Source of the DNA: Anaerolineae bacterium
GTDB lineage: Bacteria > Pseudomonadota > Alphaproteobacteria > DSM-16000 > Inquilinaceae
DNA: 64,000 bases
NCBI GenBank assembly: GCA_028285185.1
Contig: JANQQD010000113.1
Location: forward strand, 1-64,000
Direction of reading: 5' to 3'
Shown: in pieces, positions 45,181 through 54,066 of the stretch
Numbering within the stretch: the first letter of the stretch is position 1
Layout: the number at the start of each line of letters is the position of its first letter
The notes under the pieces: model-generated
What the model saw: only the letters and a program-made list of their open reading frames with translations
Database searches by the model: none
What the model was told of the DNA's origin: nothing
Made by a program: the position numbers and the translations under genes

Positions 45181-46947
45181 GTGGCGTTTTCTGGGAATAG
45201 TGATTGGGCCATGGTAGAAGCGCCTGAGCCGGGCAAGCAGAGGAGAGACACGTCGGTGACCCACCTTGTGTCCCCCCAGGATGGCAGGTGGCCGTTTGGC
45301 CGCGGCCGCACCGGCGTAGCAGCTTCTACCGGGCTGGCAGTCGCGCTGCTTTCGTCGCTGTCGGGCTGCGATGGTCGCCGTCCCCTCGATCACACGTCCC
45401 GGTTGGTCGAGAGCCAACCGCGTGTGACGGCGCCGCCGCGTCCCGAACAGCACGTGCCGTCGGTGGCCGAGGATGCCGGGAAGCCACCGGCAGCGCAGGA
45501 GGGCGACCTGGGCGTCGATGCTTCGGCGGCACCTCCGTTACCGCCAGGTCCCGAGCTCGCGGTAGCCGACCAGCCCAGTGTCTCGTCGTTACCGACGCCG
45601 CCGCTCAGCTTGGCCGTTCTGGACAGGCAGGCGGCCGCGCCGGACGTGAGGCCGGAGCCGCTTCCACCGGCTCCGGTACTGTCGATCCCGCCGCCGACAT
45701 TTCCGCTGGTCGCTGCCCAGCCTGTGGAGCCGTCGCTGCAGACGTCCCTTCTGCTGGCCGATACGCCGGTTGATGTGACACCGCCCGCCGCCGTCGTTGG
45801 CGCAACGCCGTTGGAAATGCCGGCGCCTCCACTGCAGGGTGCCGCTCCGGTGCTGCAACTGTCCTTGTCGCCGCCGGCACCCCCGGTGGTCGTGGCGGCA
45901 CTGCCCACGTCGACTTCGCCCCTGGCAGTTTTGGCGCCTGGAGCGCCCGCCCAGGAGCCGACGCCCAGGGTCATTGCTCCGCCGATGCCATCGCCGGTAT
46001 CGCCGTCGGCAGCCGTCGATCAGCCAACCATGCCGCCGCTGCCGAGCTCGCAGAGCCCGGAACCAGCGCACGAGGAATCGTCGGCTCCGCCACCGGTCAA
46101 TCTGGATGTTGTAGCTGCAGATGCGCGACAACCGATTGCCGGCTCAAGCATCCTGTCCAACAGACTGGACGATCGCGAGTTGGCGGCGGTGACACCGGCG
46201 CTCGAAGCGATTCCCACGCCGGAGGTAATAGAGGACTATGCGATCGTAGCGGACATTCCGCTTCGGCCCACGGAACTGTCGACACCCCAGCAGATAACGG
46301 AGCTGCAGCAGCAGCTTGAGGTAGACCGGGAGGCCCTCAGATCCAGCTCGGCACCGCCGGTGGACAATTCTCCGACACCGGAACCGCCGTCCGTCGTGGC
46401 CTTCGGCAATGTGCCACGCGAAATCACGGGCGCGCCCTCCGCGTCGCCGGGGGAAAGCTCAGGCCCGGTGGAAGCCGTCGCTACCCCCGCGCCCGCCCCG
46501 GTTTCCAGCCCCTCGGTGCCGGCTCGGGCTATCGAACCGGCGCCCACGGTCGCCACGGCACGACCGGCTCGGCCGGCCACAACGGCAGCCGCGCAGCCTT
46601 CAAGGGCCGTGGAAAGCACCAAGCACGTCGCCACTCTGTTCTTCGGTCCCGGAACGACGGCCGTCGGGGCATCCAGCCGAGCGGTTCTGCAACGGGTGCT
46701 GGAGGAGCAGCGGGCGACTGGACGATCGGTGAGGATCGTCGCGTTTACCGGCGCCGGTGCCCGTGGTGGTGGCTCGGCGGTGCCACTGGCGGCGACCGTC
46801 AGGGTCGCAGTTGAGCGCGCAAAGGCTGTAGCGGAGAGTCTTGCCAGACTTGGCGTCGATCCCGGCAGCATTGCCGTTGAAGCGGTCTACGAACCAGCCG
46901 GCACCTCGGGCTCAGACCCCGAACGCGCTGAAATCTACCTGCAATAG
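45181..46947 (+). CDS. Pro/Ala-rich lipoprotein with OmpA-like C-terminal domain
   Basis: Up to 588 residues. The true start may be the ATG at 45211 or the GTG at 45256, which better frame the lipoprotein signal (GLAVALLSSLSGC, lipobox LSGC at about 60-63 of the long form). Some 400 residues of Pro/Ala/Ser/Val-rich low-complexity sequence follow, likely spanning the periplasm or peptidoglycan. The last about 110 residues (TLFFGPGTTAVGASSRAVLQ, VRIVAFTGAG, RAKAVAESLARLGV, DPERAEIYL) follow the OmpA/MotB peptidoglycan-binding pattern, though divergent (AFTG for GHTD). A cell-envelope linker role is inference. Confidence 0.68.
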   Translation: MAFSGNSDWAMVEAPEPGKQRRDTSVTHLVSPQDGRWPFGRGRTGVAASTGLAVALLSSLSGCDGRRPLDHTSRLVESQPRVTAPPRPEQHVPSVAEDAGKPPAAQEGDLGVDASAAPPLPPGPELAVADQPSVSSLPTPPLSLAVLDRQAAAPDVRPEPLPPAPVLSIPPPTFPLVAAQPVEPSLQTSLLLADTPVDVTPPAAVVGATPLEMPAPPLQGAAPVLQLSLSPPAPPVVVAALPTSTSPLAVLAPGAPAQEPTPRVIAPPMPSPVSPSAAVDQPTMPPLPSSQSPEPAHEESSAPPPVNLDVVAADARQPIAGSSILSNRLDDRELAAVTPALEAIPTPEVIEDYAIVADIPLRPTELSTPQQITELQQQLEVDREALRSSSAPPVDNSPTPEPPSVVAFGNVPREITGAPSASPGESSGPVEAVATPAPAPVSSPSVPARAIEPAPTVATARPARPATTAAAQPSRAVESTKHVATLFFGPGTTAVGASSRAVLQRVLEEQRATGRSVRIVAFTGAGARGGGSAVPLAATVRVAVERAKAVAESLARLGVDPGSIAVEAVYEPAGTSGSDPERAEIYLQ

Positions 46948-46965
46948 AAAGCCGCTATGCGTAAT

Positions 46966-47211
46966 TCACGCGCTGGCGCTGGCGCTGCGCGCGAACCTGT
47001 TCGCGATCGCGGCGCCACCGTCGAACACGTCCTCAGGCCAAGCGAAGGTGCCTTCCATCGCGCCGATTAGCGGTCGACAGGCGGAGCGCCCAGCCGGGAC
47101 GATCTGCGCAGCCGGTCGGCCGTAGCGCGTCAGCACGGTCGCCTCGCCGGCTTTAGCGCGGCGAATGAGGTCCACGAATTGCGCCTTTGCCTCGGCGATG
47201 GCGTTCTGCAT
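46966..47211 (-). CDS. Phd/YefM-type antitoxin, apparently orphan
   Basis: 81 residues. The N-terminal AKAQFVDLIRRAKAGEATVLTRYGRPAAQIVP is the Phd/YefM DNA-binding fold, and RPLIGAMEGTFAWPEDVFD is the toxin-binding tail of Phd proteins normally paired with a PIN toxin (WPEDF variant). The place where the toxin should follow (left of 46966) is occupied by the convergent lipoprotein gene, so the toxin is missing. A second, complete pair is present at 62400-63034. Confidence 0.72.
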   Translation of the reverse strand: MQNAIAEAKAQFVDLIRRAKAGEATVLTRYGRPAAQIVPAGRSACRPLIGAMEGTFAWPEDVFDGGAAIANRFARSASASA

Positions 47212-47660
47212 AAGACGAGCCTCCTTACGACGACCGCCACGTCGGTCAGGGCCCCGGATCGAACAAGGCGGACTATCGGCCGACCCGTTGCGCCCCGGCC
47301 TATGATTATCGCCGCGTCAAACCTTCTCGATCAGTTCGTTGGACCTCCGCACCATCTTGCGGATGAACGCCCTCATCTGCTTGGCGTTGGCCATTAAAAG
47401 GATCCCGGCTGAGCACTAACGAATTGGGTTGTAGTGCAGCCCGGTCGCTGCTACCCCAAACCTCGCGGGAGGACCCGCAGAGTGCGGATTCTGCTGCTTC
47501 CCGTTCGTCATGCCCCATTTGCCACCGGTAATTGTCCCCCTGGGCAATGCCCGCCCCGTCTCTACACGACGCCGCGAACGCCACAAAAGACAGGTCTGAT
47601 CATGTATGCGCTGATGCTGCCGGGTGGGATGACCCGCCCTTGCGCCGGAGACGTCCGCCG
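47212..47660. other. Intergenic region between orphan antitoxin and galU
   Basis: About 450 bp. Only a 25-codon minus-strand frame (47317-47394, MANAKQMRAFIRKMVRRSNE and so on, strongly basic) stands out. It could be a tiny gene or the end of a lost one, and has no clear ribosome site. Nothing else is recognised. Confidence 0.3.
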
Positions 47661-48602
47661 GTGACTCGCCGCGTACGCAAGGCGGTCTTTCCCGTCGCCG
47701 GTCTTGGCACCCGTTTCCTGCCGGCAACCAAGTTGGTCGCGAAAGAAATGCTGCCGGTCGTCGACAAGCCGCTGATCCAATATGCGGTTGAGGAAGCGTT
47801 CGCCGCCGGCATCGAGTACTGCATGTTCATTACCGGGCGCGGCAAGGCCGTGCTGGTCGATCACTTCGACAGCGCGCCGGAGCTGGAGGCGATGCTGCGG
47901 GACCGCGGCAAGCAGGAACCGCTCGCCGAGTTGCTGGGTGGGCGGCCCAAGGCAGGAACGATCCTGGCGACCCGCCAGCAGGCCCCACTGGGGCTCGGCC
48001 ATGCCGTCAGCTGTGCGCGCGCTTTCACTGACGACGAACCCTTTGCGGTCATTCTGCCCGACGATCTGATCCTGTCCGATCGACCCTGCCTCAGCCAATT
48101 GATCGACGTTTGGTCCGAGCATGGTGGCAATGTCATCGCTGTTGAAGAGGTCGACCGGTCGCGGACCGCGAACTACGGCATTCTCGACGTTGCCGCCGAC
48201 GATGGCCGGGTCGCCCGCGCCCAGGGATTGGTCGAGAAGCCCCAGCCCGATGTCGCGCCGTCCAGGTTGGCGATCATTGGCCGCTATGTCCTTGATCCTA
48301 AGGTGATGCGCGCGCTGGAGAGCACCGCCCCTGGCGCCGGCGGCGAAATCCAGTTGACGGACGCGATCCGCGCCACCCTGCCGGATGTCGCGATCCACGG
48401 CCTTCGCTTCGACGGCATGCGGTTCGACTGCGGGGACAAGGTTGGGTTTATCGAGGCCAACCTGGCCTTCGCCCTGGAGCGTCCGGATATCCGGCCACGC
48501 CTTGTCCAGTCATTGAAGGCGACGGTGGCGGCTTTGGAAGCGGAAGAGGACAGAACTGGCATGGCTCAGCGGACTTCGACCGCTGTCGACGCCGCTTCCT
48601 GA
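47661..48602 (+). CDS. galU: UTP-glucose-1-phosphate uridylyltransferase
   Basis: Makes UDP-glucose, entry point to UDP-glucuronate and then UDP-xylose (UXS at 42502). The GTG at 47661 with GGAG about 12 bases upstream gives 313 residues and the usual N-terminus (VRKAVFPVAGLGTRFLPATK). LPVVDKPLIQYAVEEA, the uridine-contact region TRQQAPLGLGHAV, ILPDDLIL, VEKP and GGEIQLTDAI are all typical. Earlier in-frame starts would add about 43 residues not found in the family. It is followed after 123 bp by the YdcF-like gene. Confidence 0.95.
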   Translation: MTRRVRKAVFPVAGLGTRFLPATKLVAKEMLPVVDKPLIQYAVEEAFAAGIEYCMFITGRGKAVLVDHFDSAPELEAMLRDRGKQEPLAELLGGRPKAGTILATRQQAPLGLGHAVSCARAFTDDEPFAVILPDDLILSDRPCLSQLIDVWSEHGGNVIAVEEVDRSRTANYGILDVAADDGRVARAQGLVEKPQPDVAPSRLAIIGRYVLDPKVMRALESTAPGAGGEIQLTDAIRATLPDVAIHGLRFDGMRFDCGDKVGFIEANLAFALERPDIRPRLVQSLKATVAALEAEEDRTGMAQRTSTAVDAAS

Positions 48603-48725
48603 CGGCGATCCTTGTCGTTTGGCCTTTTCGCAGCCTGCCACCCACTGACGGTCGGCGCAGCCGGAATCCTCTCGCGCAAGACTAAAGCGACAACATGAAT
48701 GCCTTGATCAAGCGAAGTCATCGCC

Positions 48726-49526
48726 GTGGACACGCTCTTCTTCATTGCCGCCAAGCTGATCTGGGGCCTGATCCGACCGGAGACCTGGCTCTTCATCGCG
48801 CTGGTGATCGCCTGGCGCGCGCTGAAGCGTGGCCGCACCGGCCTGGCGCGCCGCCTACTCGCTGCGACCTTGGTCTGCGCCATAACCCTTGCGGTATTGC
48901 CACTCGGCGACCTGCTTCTGCGCCCGCTGGAGGGCAGCTTCCCGGTCCCTACCCAGTTGAGCCGGGTCGACGGCATCATCGTCCTCGGCGGCGCCGAAGA
49001 CATGAGCCGCACCGCGCACTGGCAAGAGCCGCAACTGAACGATGCGGCGGAGCGGATGACTGTAGCCACAGAACTCGCCCGCCGCTTTCCCGACGCGCGC
49101 CTGCTGTTCAGCGGCGGCAGCGGCGCGCTCAGCGATCTGGCCTGCACCGATTGCGCCGGGGCGCATGTCGCCGGCGCATTCTTCGCCGACCAGGGCATCG
49201 AGGCGTCCCGCCTTGTCTTAGAGCCGGACTCGCGCAACACCTGGGAAAATGCCCGCAACAGTTTTGCTCTGGCGGCGCCGGCGCCCGATGAGGTCTGGGT
49301 GCTGGTGACCAGCGCTTTCCACATGCCCCGCGCCCTGGAGAGCTTCCAGCGGGCGGGATGGGAGGTCGTACCCTATCCGGTGGACTATCGGACGGCAGGT
49401 TTCTGGGACGGCATTGGCTGGAACTTTGCCGGCAATCTCGACACCCTCAACACGGCTCTCAAAGAGTACGTAGGCGTCATGGCCTATCGGCTGCTGGTTT
49501 TCCCAAGGCAGGAGGATCAACTCTAA
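48726..49526 (+). CDS. YdcF/ElyC-like DUF218 membrane protein
   Basis: 266 residues from a GTG at 48726. Two N-terminal membrane segments (about 1-30 and 42-65) are followed by a DUF218 domain: VDGIIVLGGAEDM, ARLLFSGGSGALSD, EPDSRNTWENARNSF, VLVTSAFHMPRALESFQRAGW. The ExxSRNTxEN and TSxFHMPRA motifs define the ElyC/SanA/YdcF family. ElyC is tied to envelope polysaccharide and undecaprenyl carrier metabolism in E. coli, so a link with the EPS cluster is plausible but unproven. Confidence 0.87.
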   Translation: MDTLFFIAAKLIWGLIRPETWLFIALVIAWRALKRGRTGLARRLLAATLVCAITLAVLPLGDLLLRPLEGSFPVPTQLSRVDGIIVLGGAEDMSRTAHWQEPQLNDAAERMTVATELARRFPDARLLFSGGSGALSDLACTDCAGAHVAGAFFADQGIEASRLVLEPDSRNTWENARNSFALAAPAPDEVWVLVTSAFHMPRALESFQRAGWEVVPYPVDYRTAGFWDGIGWNFAGNLDTLNTALKEYVGVMAYRLLVFPRQEDQL

Positions 49527-50207
49527 TCGGCGGTAGTCCACGCCATCGCGTATCCTGCCTGCGCGAACAAGCGGCGACCGTCACACTGGGCCATTACGAA
49601 GGCACCGGGGGCGACTCATCGCGAATGCCAATCGCTGACATGCGCAATCGGGGTCTTGAAGTCGCTACGGGGGCGGGCCCGTTGGCACGATGGCCGCCGA
49701 AGATCACGGCGTATATTTACAGACGCCTATGCCCCTCTCCGAAGCTTGATCGGACATCGGCCGACCGCCCGCCCGTGTCGCCGATGTGCCAAAGGCTGAC
49801 GTTCGATGACTGAATGCATTTTCGGTGGATAAGCGGTTAGAGGACCAGCCGATCATCCGGTTGGACGTGGCCCGGTCTGACATGATCCCCTACCTTGGCG
49901 CGGCCACACTTAGACGTTTCGCGCCCTCCCGGTCCGATGCAAGTCCGCCCATGCGTTCCTAGCAGCGCGGGTAGGCGCACGGCACGCAATACTGAGCGGC
50001 CAACCCGACACTACGTCATCATAGGTGCGACAGACTCTGTCCAACGGTGCGGCCATCCGGCTGCGATGAAAAAACAACTCATTGCCTGGCGTCAAGTCGC
50101 ATACAATTTGTCAGATCGCATTCTCAATCGGACAACGGGCTAACCTGGCTGTAGGGATTCCAATTGGTTTGGTCTTAATCGGGATTGCCGCCCGGCGTTC
50201 CGCCCGT
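49527..50207. other. Intergenic region without a recognised gene
   Basis: About 680 bp between the YdcF-like gene and the endotoxin-like gene. No family motif, clear ribosome site or strong symmetry was seen on either strand. It marks the left edge of the accessory region. Confidence 0.4.
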
Positions 50208-51458
50208 TCAGTATCCCGGCGGCGTCGCAGCCTTGCGCCATGCCGCAGCAACCGCCTTCGGATCGTTCAACTCCTTAGTTAGAGTCGCGACGACCGCGGT
50301 CGACCGCGCGTTCCGATCCTTCGTAGCGTCGGCCTTTGCCTTATCCGCGTCCTTGACCTTGGTGTAGTAGAAGACCTTGCCGACCTCTCCGGTGACCGCG
50401 TCCTTCCACTGGTAGCCCTTGTTGCACGACACGGTCTGAGCGGCGTAGGTGCAGCGCTCGTAGTACTTGACCGTGACCGCCGCGTCGCGCGCCCTAACGA
50501 TGTCGGCGAATACGTCCTCAAGCCGTTTGGCATAATCTTCATAGGTACTGCCCGTCCGGTCGGGACCAGCTTCGATGATCGGGAGCGCCTTTCGCTGCTT
50601 GGTGATCTCCTGCAGCATCGCGAGGTGGATCGTCGCGCCGCACATGAAGACCGGCAGGCCCGACCGCGGGTACCGGCCCTTGGCGATGGCGCCGACGCGG
50701 CCATACATGTCGTCCGTTTGGCGTTGGAGCCGGGCGAGCAGTTCCGGCGTCACGCCCGATTTCGCCTTCTCCGCCTCATACTCGTTGTTCACGAAGCGCA
50801 GGATGCCCTCGAACGTCCCCGCCATCTGATCGAGCAGCGCCTGCGTGAGCTGCTCGTGGACGATCCGCTCGATCTCGGCATAGACCTTGGTGAAATAGGC
50901 CGGCACCGTGTTGTCCGGGAAGAACTCAGCGATGACCTCGGCGCCCATCCACTTGAGCAGCGCCTTGGCGGCGTCAATCACGACATTGGGCACATTTCCG
51001 TCGGCGATGCCAGTATCGGTCGGCGACGGCAGCGGCCGGTGCGGCATGAGCCGGAGTGCGCCGGAGACGATCCGGACGTTCTCGAAGAAGTAGTATGCCC
51101 GGGCGAGGTTGGTCGTCCGGCGCAAGACCGCAGTTCCGGCAGCCAGATCCTCGAACGGCGCCTCAAGATACGTGAACAGGTCCTCGCTCACCGTCTCACC
51201 GGGCACGAGCGGAGCGTCGGCTGCCAGCTCGTCCAACGCGCAACGCTTCAGGTCCTCGACCTGCGAGGCCACGGCGGCATCGGGCGCAGGCAAGGCGTCG
51301 GGGCTGACGACCTCTATGGGCGCACGCAACTGGGAGGCGACGCTGGACGAGAGCGCTGCGACGTCCGTGTCGGCGAAGACCTTCGCCAGCGCTTCCGTCT
51401 TGGTCTGCACATAGCCGGTTGGGCCGTCCGCAAATACCTCTTCCAAATACATCCGCAT
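50208..51458 (-). CDS. Delta-endotoxin (Cry) N-domain-like helical protein
   Basis: 416 residues, almost all helical, without a signal peptide. The segment LLARLQRQTDDMYGRVGAI to LPVFMCGATIHLAMLQEITK, followed by a spaced YEDYAKRLEDVFADIV, resembles helices 5-7 of the pore-forming N domain of three-domain Cry toxins, where LPLxAQAANLHLxLLRD is the central marker. The earlier FTKVYAEIERIVHEQLTQALL to EGILRFVNNEYEAE fits the preceding helices. The two beta-domains of classical Cry toxins are not evident; a short Cys-containing tail (CTYAAQTVSCNKGYQW) remains. Remote similarity by eye only, so the family call is tentative. Confidence 0.55.
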   Translation of the reverse strand: MRMYLEEVFADGPTGYVQTKTEALAKVFADTDVAALSSSVASQLRAPIEVVSPDALPAPDAAVASQVEDLKRCALDELAADAPLVPGETVSEDLFTYLEAPFEDLAAGTAVLRRTTNLARAYYFFENVRIVSGALRLMPHRPLPSPTDTGIADGNVPNVVIDAAKALLKWMGAEVIAEFFPDNTVPAYFTKVYAEIERIVHEQLTQALLDQMAGTFEGILRFVNNEYEAEKAKSGVTPELLARLQRQTDDMYGRVGAIAKGRYPRSGLPVFMCGATIHLAMLQEITKQRKALPIIEAGPDRTGSTYEDYAKRLEDVFADIVRARDAAVTVKYYERCTYAAQTVSCNKGYQWKDAVTGEVGKVFYYTKVKDADKAKADATKDRNARSTAVVATLTKELNDPKAVAAAWRKAATPPGY

Positions 51459-51836
51459 GCCAAATCCCTCCTATCCTCAAATGAACCGTATAAAAATTGG
51501 CCAGGATTGTCCGCCAGTTGCATTCCCTGCGATGATCGTGCCGACGACGAAAGCGACGCGCAAGCGACGATCCGCCAGCGGCGCCTGTCGATGGCTCGCG
51601 TCAAGGACGGGAAGGGCACCAAAGGCCCTCCACAGCCGTGAGGAGCGCGACACAACCCTCCTTCGGTCGCTCCTCCTCCTTCGCAATCAGAGAATTCAAT
51701 ATATGTATATTCAACCATGATCGGATAACTGAGGTTGGTACAGCGGCCTACGCGCCTCGTGGGGATTGATGTTTGGAATGGGCCGAAGGCTGCCTCTCCT
51801 TCATTGCCTCAACGAAAGGCAGCTCAGAGTCATGAT
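51459..51836. other. Intergenic region left of the direct repeat
   Basis: About 380 bp, with AT-richer stretches around 51690-51720. No gene recognised; it probably carries the promoter of the minus-strand endotoxin-like gene. Confidence 0.4.
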
Positions 51837-51994
51837 CCGCAGATCACCTGCTGACCTCACCTGGATGGATAGCCGCCGGTGTGTGGCGAGCGTGCCCTCA
51901 CGGCGTTACGGGTTAGGGAGGCGTCGGTGCCGCGAGGGGCCGTTCCTAAGGGTTCAGCGATCGACGCTGAGCGGGTTTCGTCGACGGCCTCGTG
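51837..51994 (+). repeat. Direct repeat copy 1 flanking the Cys-rich module
   Basis: About 158 bp that aligns without gaps to 54067-54224. I count 132 identities over the 154 bases 51841-51994. It includes the identical block CTGGATGGAT and the perfectly kept end GCGGGTTTCGTCGACGGCCT. The two copies are in the same orientation, 2230 bp apart. Function unknown. Confidence 0.8.
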
Positions 51995-52038
51995 TAATAG
52001 TCGACATTCTCCCAAGGGGCCGTCTTCGGCAGAAGCTT

Positions 52039-52590
52039 CTATAGGATGACATCGCCGGAGCACCTGGCGCCACGGTCACACCTGCCCATGCTGATGCCGT
52101 TGCACGTGCCACGGCCGATGCAGTGCCCGACGCCGTCGCAGGTGCCTGAGCCGCCGGCCGACATTGTGCCGGTTCCGTCGCAAAGGCCGGATCCATCACA
52201 GGTCCCTATGCCGTCGCAGGTCAGTGTCCCGTCGCAGCTACCGCCGGTCTCGAGAACCACCCCGTTGCAGACGGCGTAGCCATCGCAGGTGCCAAGTCCG
52301 ACACAGGTCCCAACGCCCGTACAGGTGCCGGTACCTTCCGTCGTCCCGTAGCCGATACAGGTGGCCTCTTCCGTGGCCGCCAGGCACCGCCCGTAGCCCT
52401 CGCACCTGGCCTCACCCTGCCCACATTCGCTGACGCCCCGACACCCTCCGACCACGGCACAGGCCGAGGGGAGCAGCAGCACCGTCAAGCTGAACAGCGA
52501 TATTAGCACCGGCGCGACCAGCAGCAGGCGCAAGCCGGTCAGCCGCGGGCACCGAAAGTGTCCGGGACGGCAGTCTCGAGATCCTCGCAT
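52039..52590 (-). CDS. Secreted or lipidated Cys-repeat protein (CDGxGTC repeats)
   Basis: 183 residues from the ATG at 52590 (an upstream ATG at 52611 is possible). The start overlaps the 3' end of the Sel1 lipoprotein gene by about 52 bp in another frame. A hydrophobic export segment (LRLLLVAPVLISLFSLTVLLLPSAC) ends in a possible lipobox-like PSAC. The mature part is a run of Cys/Gly repeats of the type GTCDGxGTCxG and CxGYGTC, with about 19 cysteines in 130 residues. Regular spacing (6-10 residues) suggests disulfide ladders or metal binding. No family is recognised. Confidence 0.65.
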   Translation of the reverse strand: MRGSRDCRPGHFRCPRLTGLRLLLVAPVLISLFSLTVLLLPSACAVVGGCRGVSECGQGEARCEGYGRCLAATEEATCIGYGTTEGTGTCTGVGTCVGLGTCDGYAVCNGVVLETGGSCDGTLTCDGIGTCDGSGLCDGTGTMSAGGSGTCDGVGHCIGRGTCNGISMGRCDRGARCSGDVIL

Positions 52591-53381
52591 TGGCTTGACT
52601 CCGGCTGCCAAGCGGCCACCAGGCGTTCCGCTTGTGCAATCTGGTCGGCGTGCATTCGCTGTACAAAGCTCTGCTCGCTCTCGGGGCCAGAATACCCGCC
52701 ACGTTCTGCAAGTGCGTAGAAGAGATAGGCACGTGTATAGTTGGCTGTGACTATTTCACCAAGCTCATACTCTTCGCCAACCCGGTGCTGTGCCTCAACA
52801 TCACCGCATTCTGCTTTGCGCAAGTTGTCTTCAAACTCCAAAATACGGAGGCTTGTGTCGCGTTGCTCGATCTGCGCTGAAATCGACGCTTCCTCCCTCC
52901 TGCGCCGCACGTCCTCTGGAGCCCATTGCTGTGCCGTGTGCGCATTTGTGTCCATCGCTTCATCAACAACTTCAACCGTTGTCAGAGCCTCGAATTCGCA
53001 GCGGCTCTCTGCTGCAATCCTCATGAGTTGATTCCGCTCGCCCATTATTTGAGCAATTGGCTCCGACATGTCACCAGAACCCACTTCGCCACATATCGGG
53101 GCTATCGCGATTCCTTGGTACGCCATGCCTGAAATAATAGTAAGGAGTACAGAAAGGGGAATACATGCCGCAAGGCGCCCAACATCTTCATCGTGTGTAT
53201 AATCTTGGTGCTGAGACGCCGCGACAAGCTCGACATAGTTACTCGAAAGGGCTTCCTCTAATTTATTGCAGTCGATATTGCTTGAAAAGGAATTGGCTGT
53301 GTCTAGTGGCTCTATGCTATCCGGACTTTCAGCGCATGCTGAGATGATTGGTATGGCGGCAAGTGCTCTTAGCGCTCTCAT
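52539..53381 (-). CDS. Lipoprotein with C-terminal Sel1-like repeat
   Basis: 280 residues from the ATG at 53381, chosen because it begins a lipoprotein signal (MRALRALAAIPIISAC, lipobox ISAC). A GTG/ATG further upstream at 53489 would precede this by 36 charged residues. The middle is charged and helical. Residues about 215-260 give GDVEAQHRVGEEYELGEIV, ANYTRAYLFYALAERGG, a Sel1-type repeat (A..LG..Y..G..V..D..KA..W...A...G). Envelope-associated scaffolding is the usual role. It lies between two other Cys-containing exported proteins, all on the minus strand. Confidence 0.68.
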   Translation of the reverse strand: MRALRALAAIPIISACAESPDSIEPLDTANSFSSNIDCNKLEEALSSNYVELVAASQHQDYTHDEDVGRLAACIPLSVLLTIISGMAYQGIAIAPICGEVGSGDMSEPIAQIMGERNQLMRIAAESRCEFEALTTVEVVDEAMDTNAHTAQQWAPEDVRRRREEASISAQIEQRDTSLRILEFEDNLRKAECGDVEAQHRVGEEYELGEIVTANYTRAYLFYALAERGGYSGPESEQSFVQRMHADQIAQAERLVAAWQPESSQCEDLETAVPDTFGARG

Positions 53382-53478
53382 CTTCCGCCTCCATTGTCGC
53401 GATCCGTCAATACACAGAGCATCAGGACCGCGGCGGCGCAGGCAGTTGAGGACTGTGCGAATGAGAAACGCCCGTTCT

Positions 53479-53934
53479 TCATTGGCCACCGCAGTCTGCT
53501 GTGTCGGTGCCTACGTCGCAGAGGCCTGTGCCGATCTGGGGGTGGTCGCACTCGCTATCGAATGCCCACTGACAGGTGTTGACCAGTAGCGCATCCAAAT
53601 CGCGGAGCCGGAGGCCTCTGCAGTCAGTGACATCCGTGTAGTGGGCGCAAGCCGTCGTTGCGTTGGCGAGGTAACGGCTGTCGTCGCACTTCCCGTCACG
53701 TGACCATTGGCAGGCATCATTTTCGACAGCAGGTCTCGCAACGCTAACAGCCGGTGTCGCAACGCTGACGGCCGGCCTCGCATACATCGGCGACGCGACC
53801 GTGCGGCTCCTCCTGGGCTCTTCGCATCCAGTCAAGGTACTCGCCGAGATGGGGATCAGGATCGCCAGAGCCGCGGCACCACTCAGGAAGCTCTTGATGA
53901 GCTGTCGCTGAGATGGCCGACCTTCCTTGGACAT
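53479..53934 (-). CDS. Lipoprotein with two Cys-rich CQW-DGECDD-type motifs
   Basis: 151 residues. Signal with lipobox-like LTGC (about residues 34-37) is followed by a short repeat (ARPAVSVATPAVSVARPAV). Two copies of a six-Cys-type motif come after it: DACQWSRDGKCDDSRYL ending in TDVTDC, and NTCQWAFDSECDHPQIG ending in GTDTADC. This acidic Cys motif recurs in secreted proteins of proteobacteria and resembles LNR/calcium-binding modules. Function unknown. First gene of the three-gene minus-strand module bracketed by the direct repeats. Confidence 0.7.
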   Translation of the reverse strand: MSKEGRPSQRQLIKSFLSGAAALAILIPISASTLTGCEEPRRSRTVASPMYARPAVSVATPAVSVARPAVENDACQWSRDGKCDDSRYLANATTACAHYTDVTDCRGLRLRDLDALLVNTCQWAFDSECDHPQIGTGLCDVGTDTADCGGQ

Positions 53935-54066
53935 TGGGCGCCCCGCTCTTCGGAGACGCTGTCGCGTATCACCAGCCGCAACAATCAGCAGTTGCTGATG
54001 CCAGAAACTTTTACGTAGTCTTCGGGTCTGGCGGCTTCAACTCACATTTCCGCCTCGGGCCATCAC

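Noticed and set aside
49528..49540. GGCGGTAG as an ops/JUMPstart element for the RfaH-like factor
   Set aside because: Only the octamer core matches, it is in a gene-free stretch far downstream of the EPS operon, and the longer JUMPstart context is missing.
49676..49692. TGGCACGATGGCCGC as a third sigma-54 promoter
   Set aside because: GG-N10-GC spacing is met but the TTGC box is absent and no gene starts downstream in that direction.
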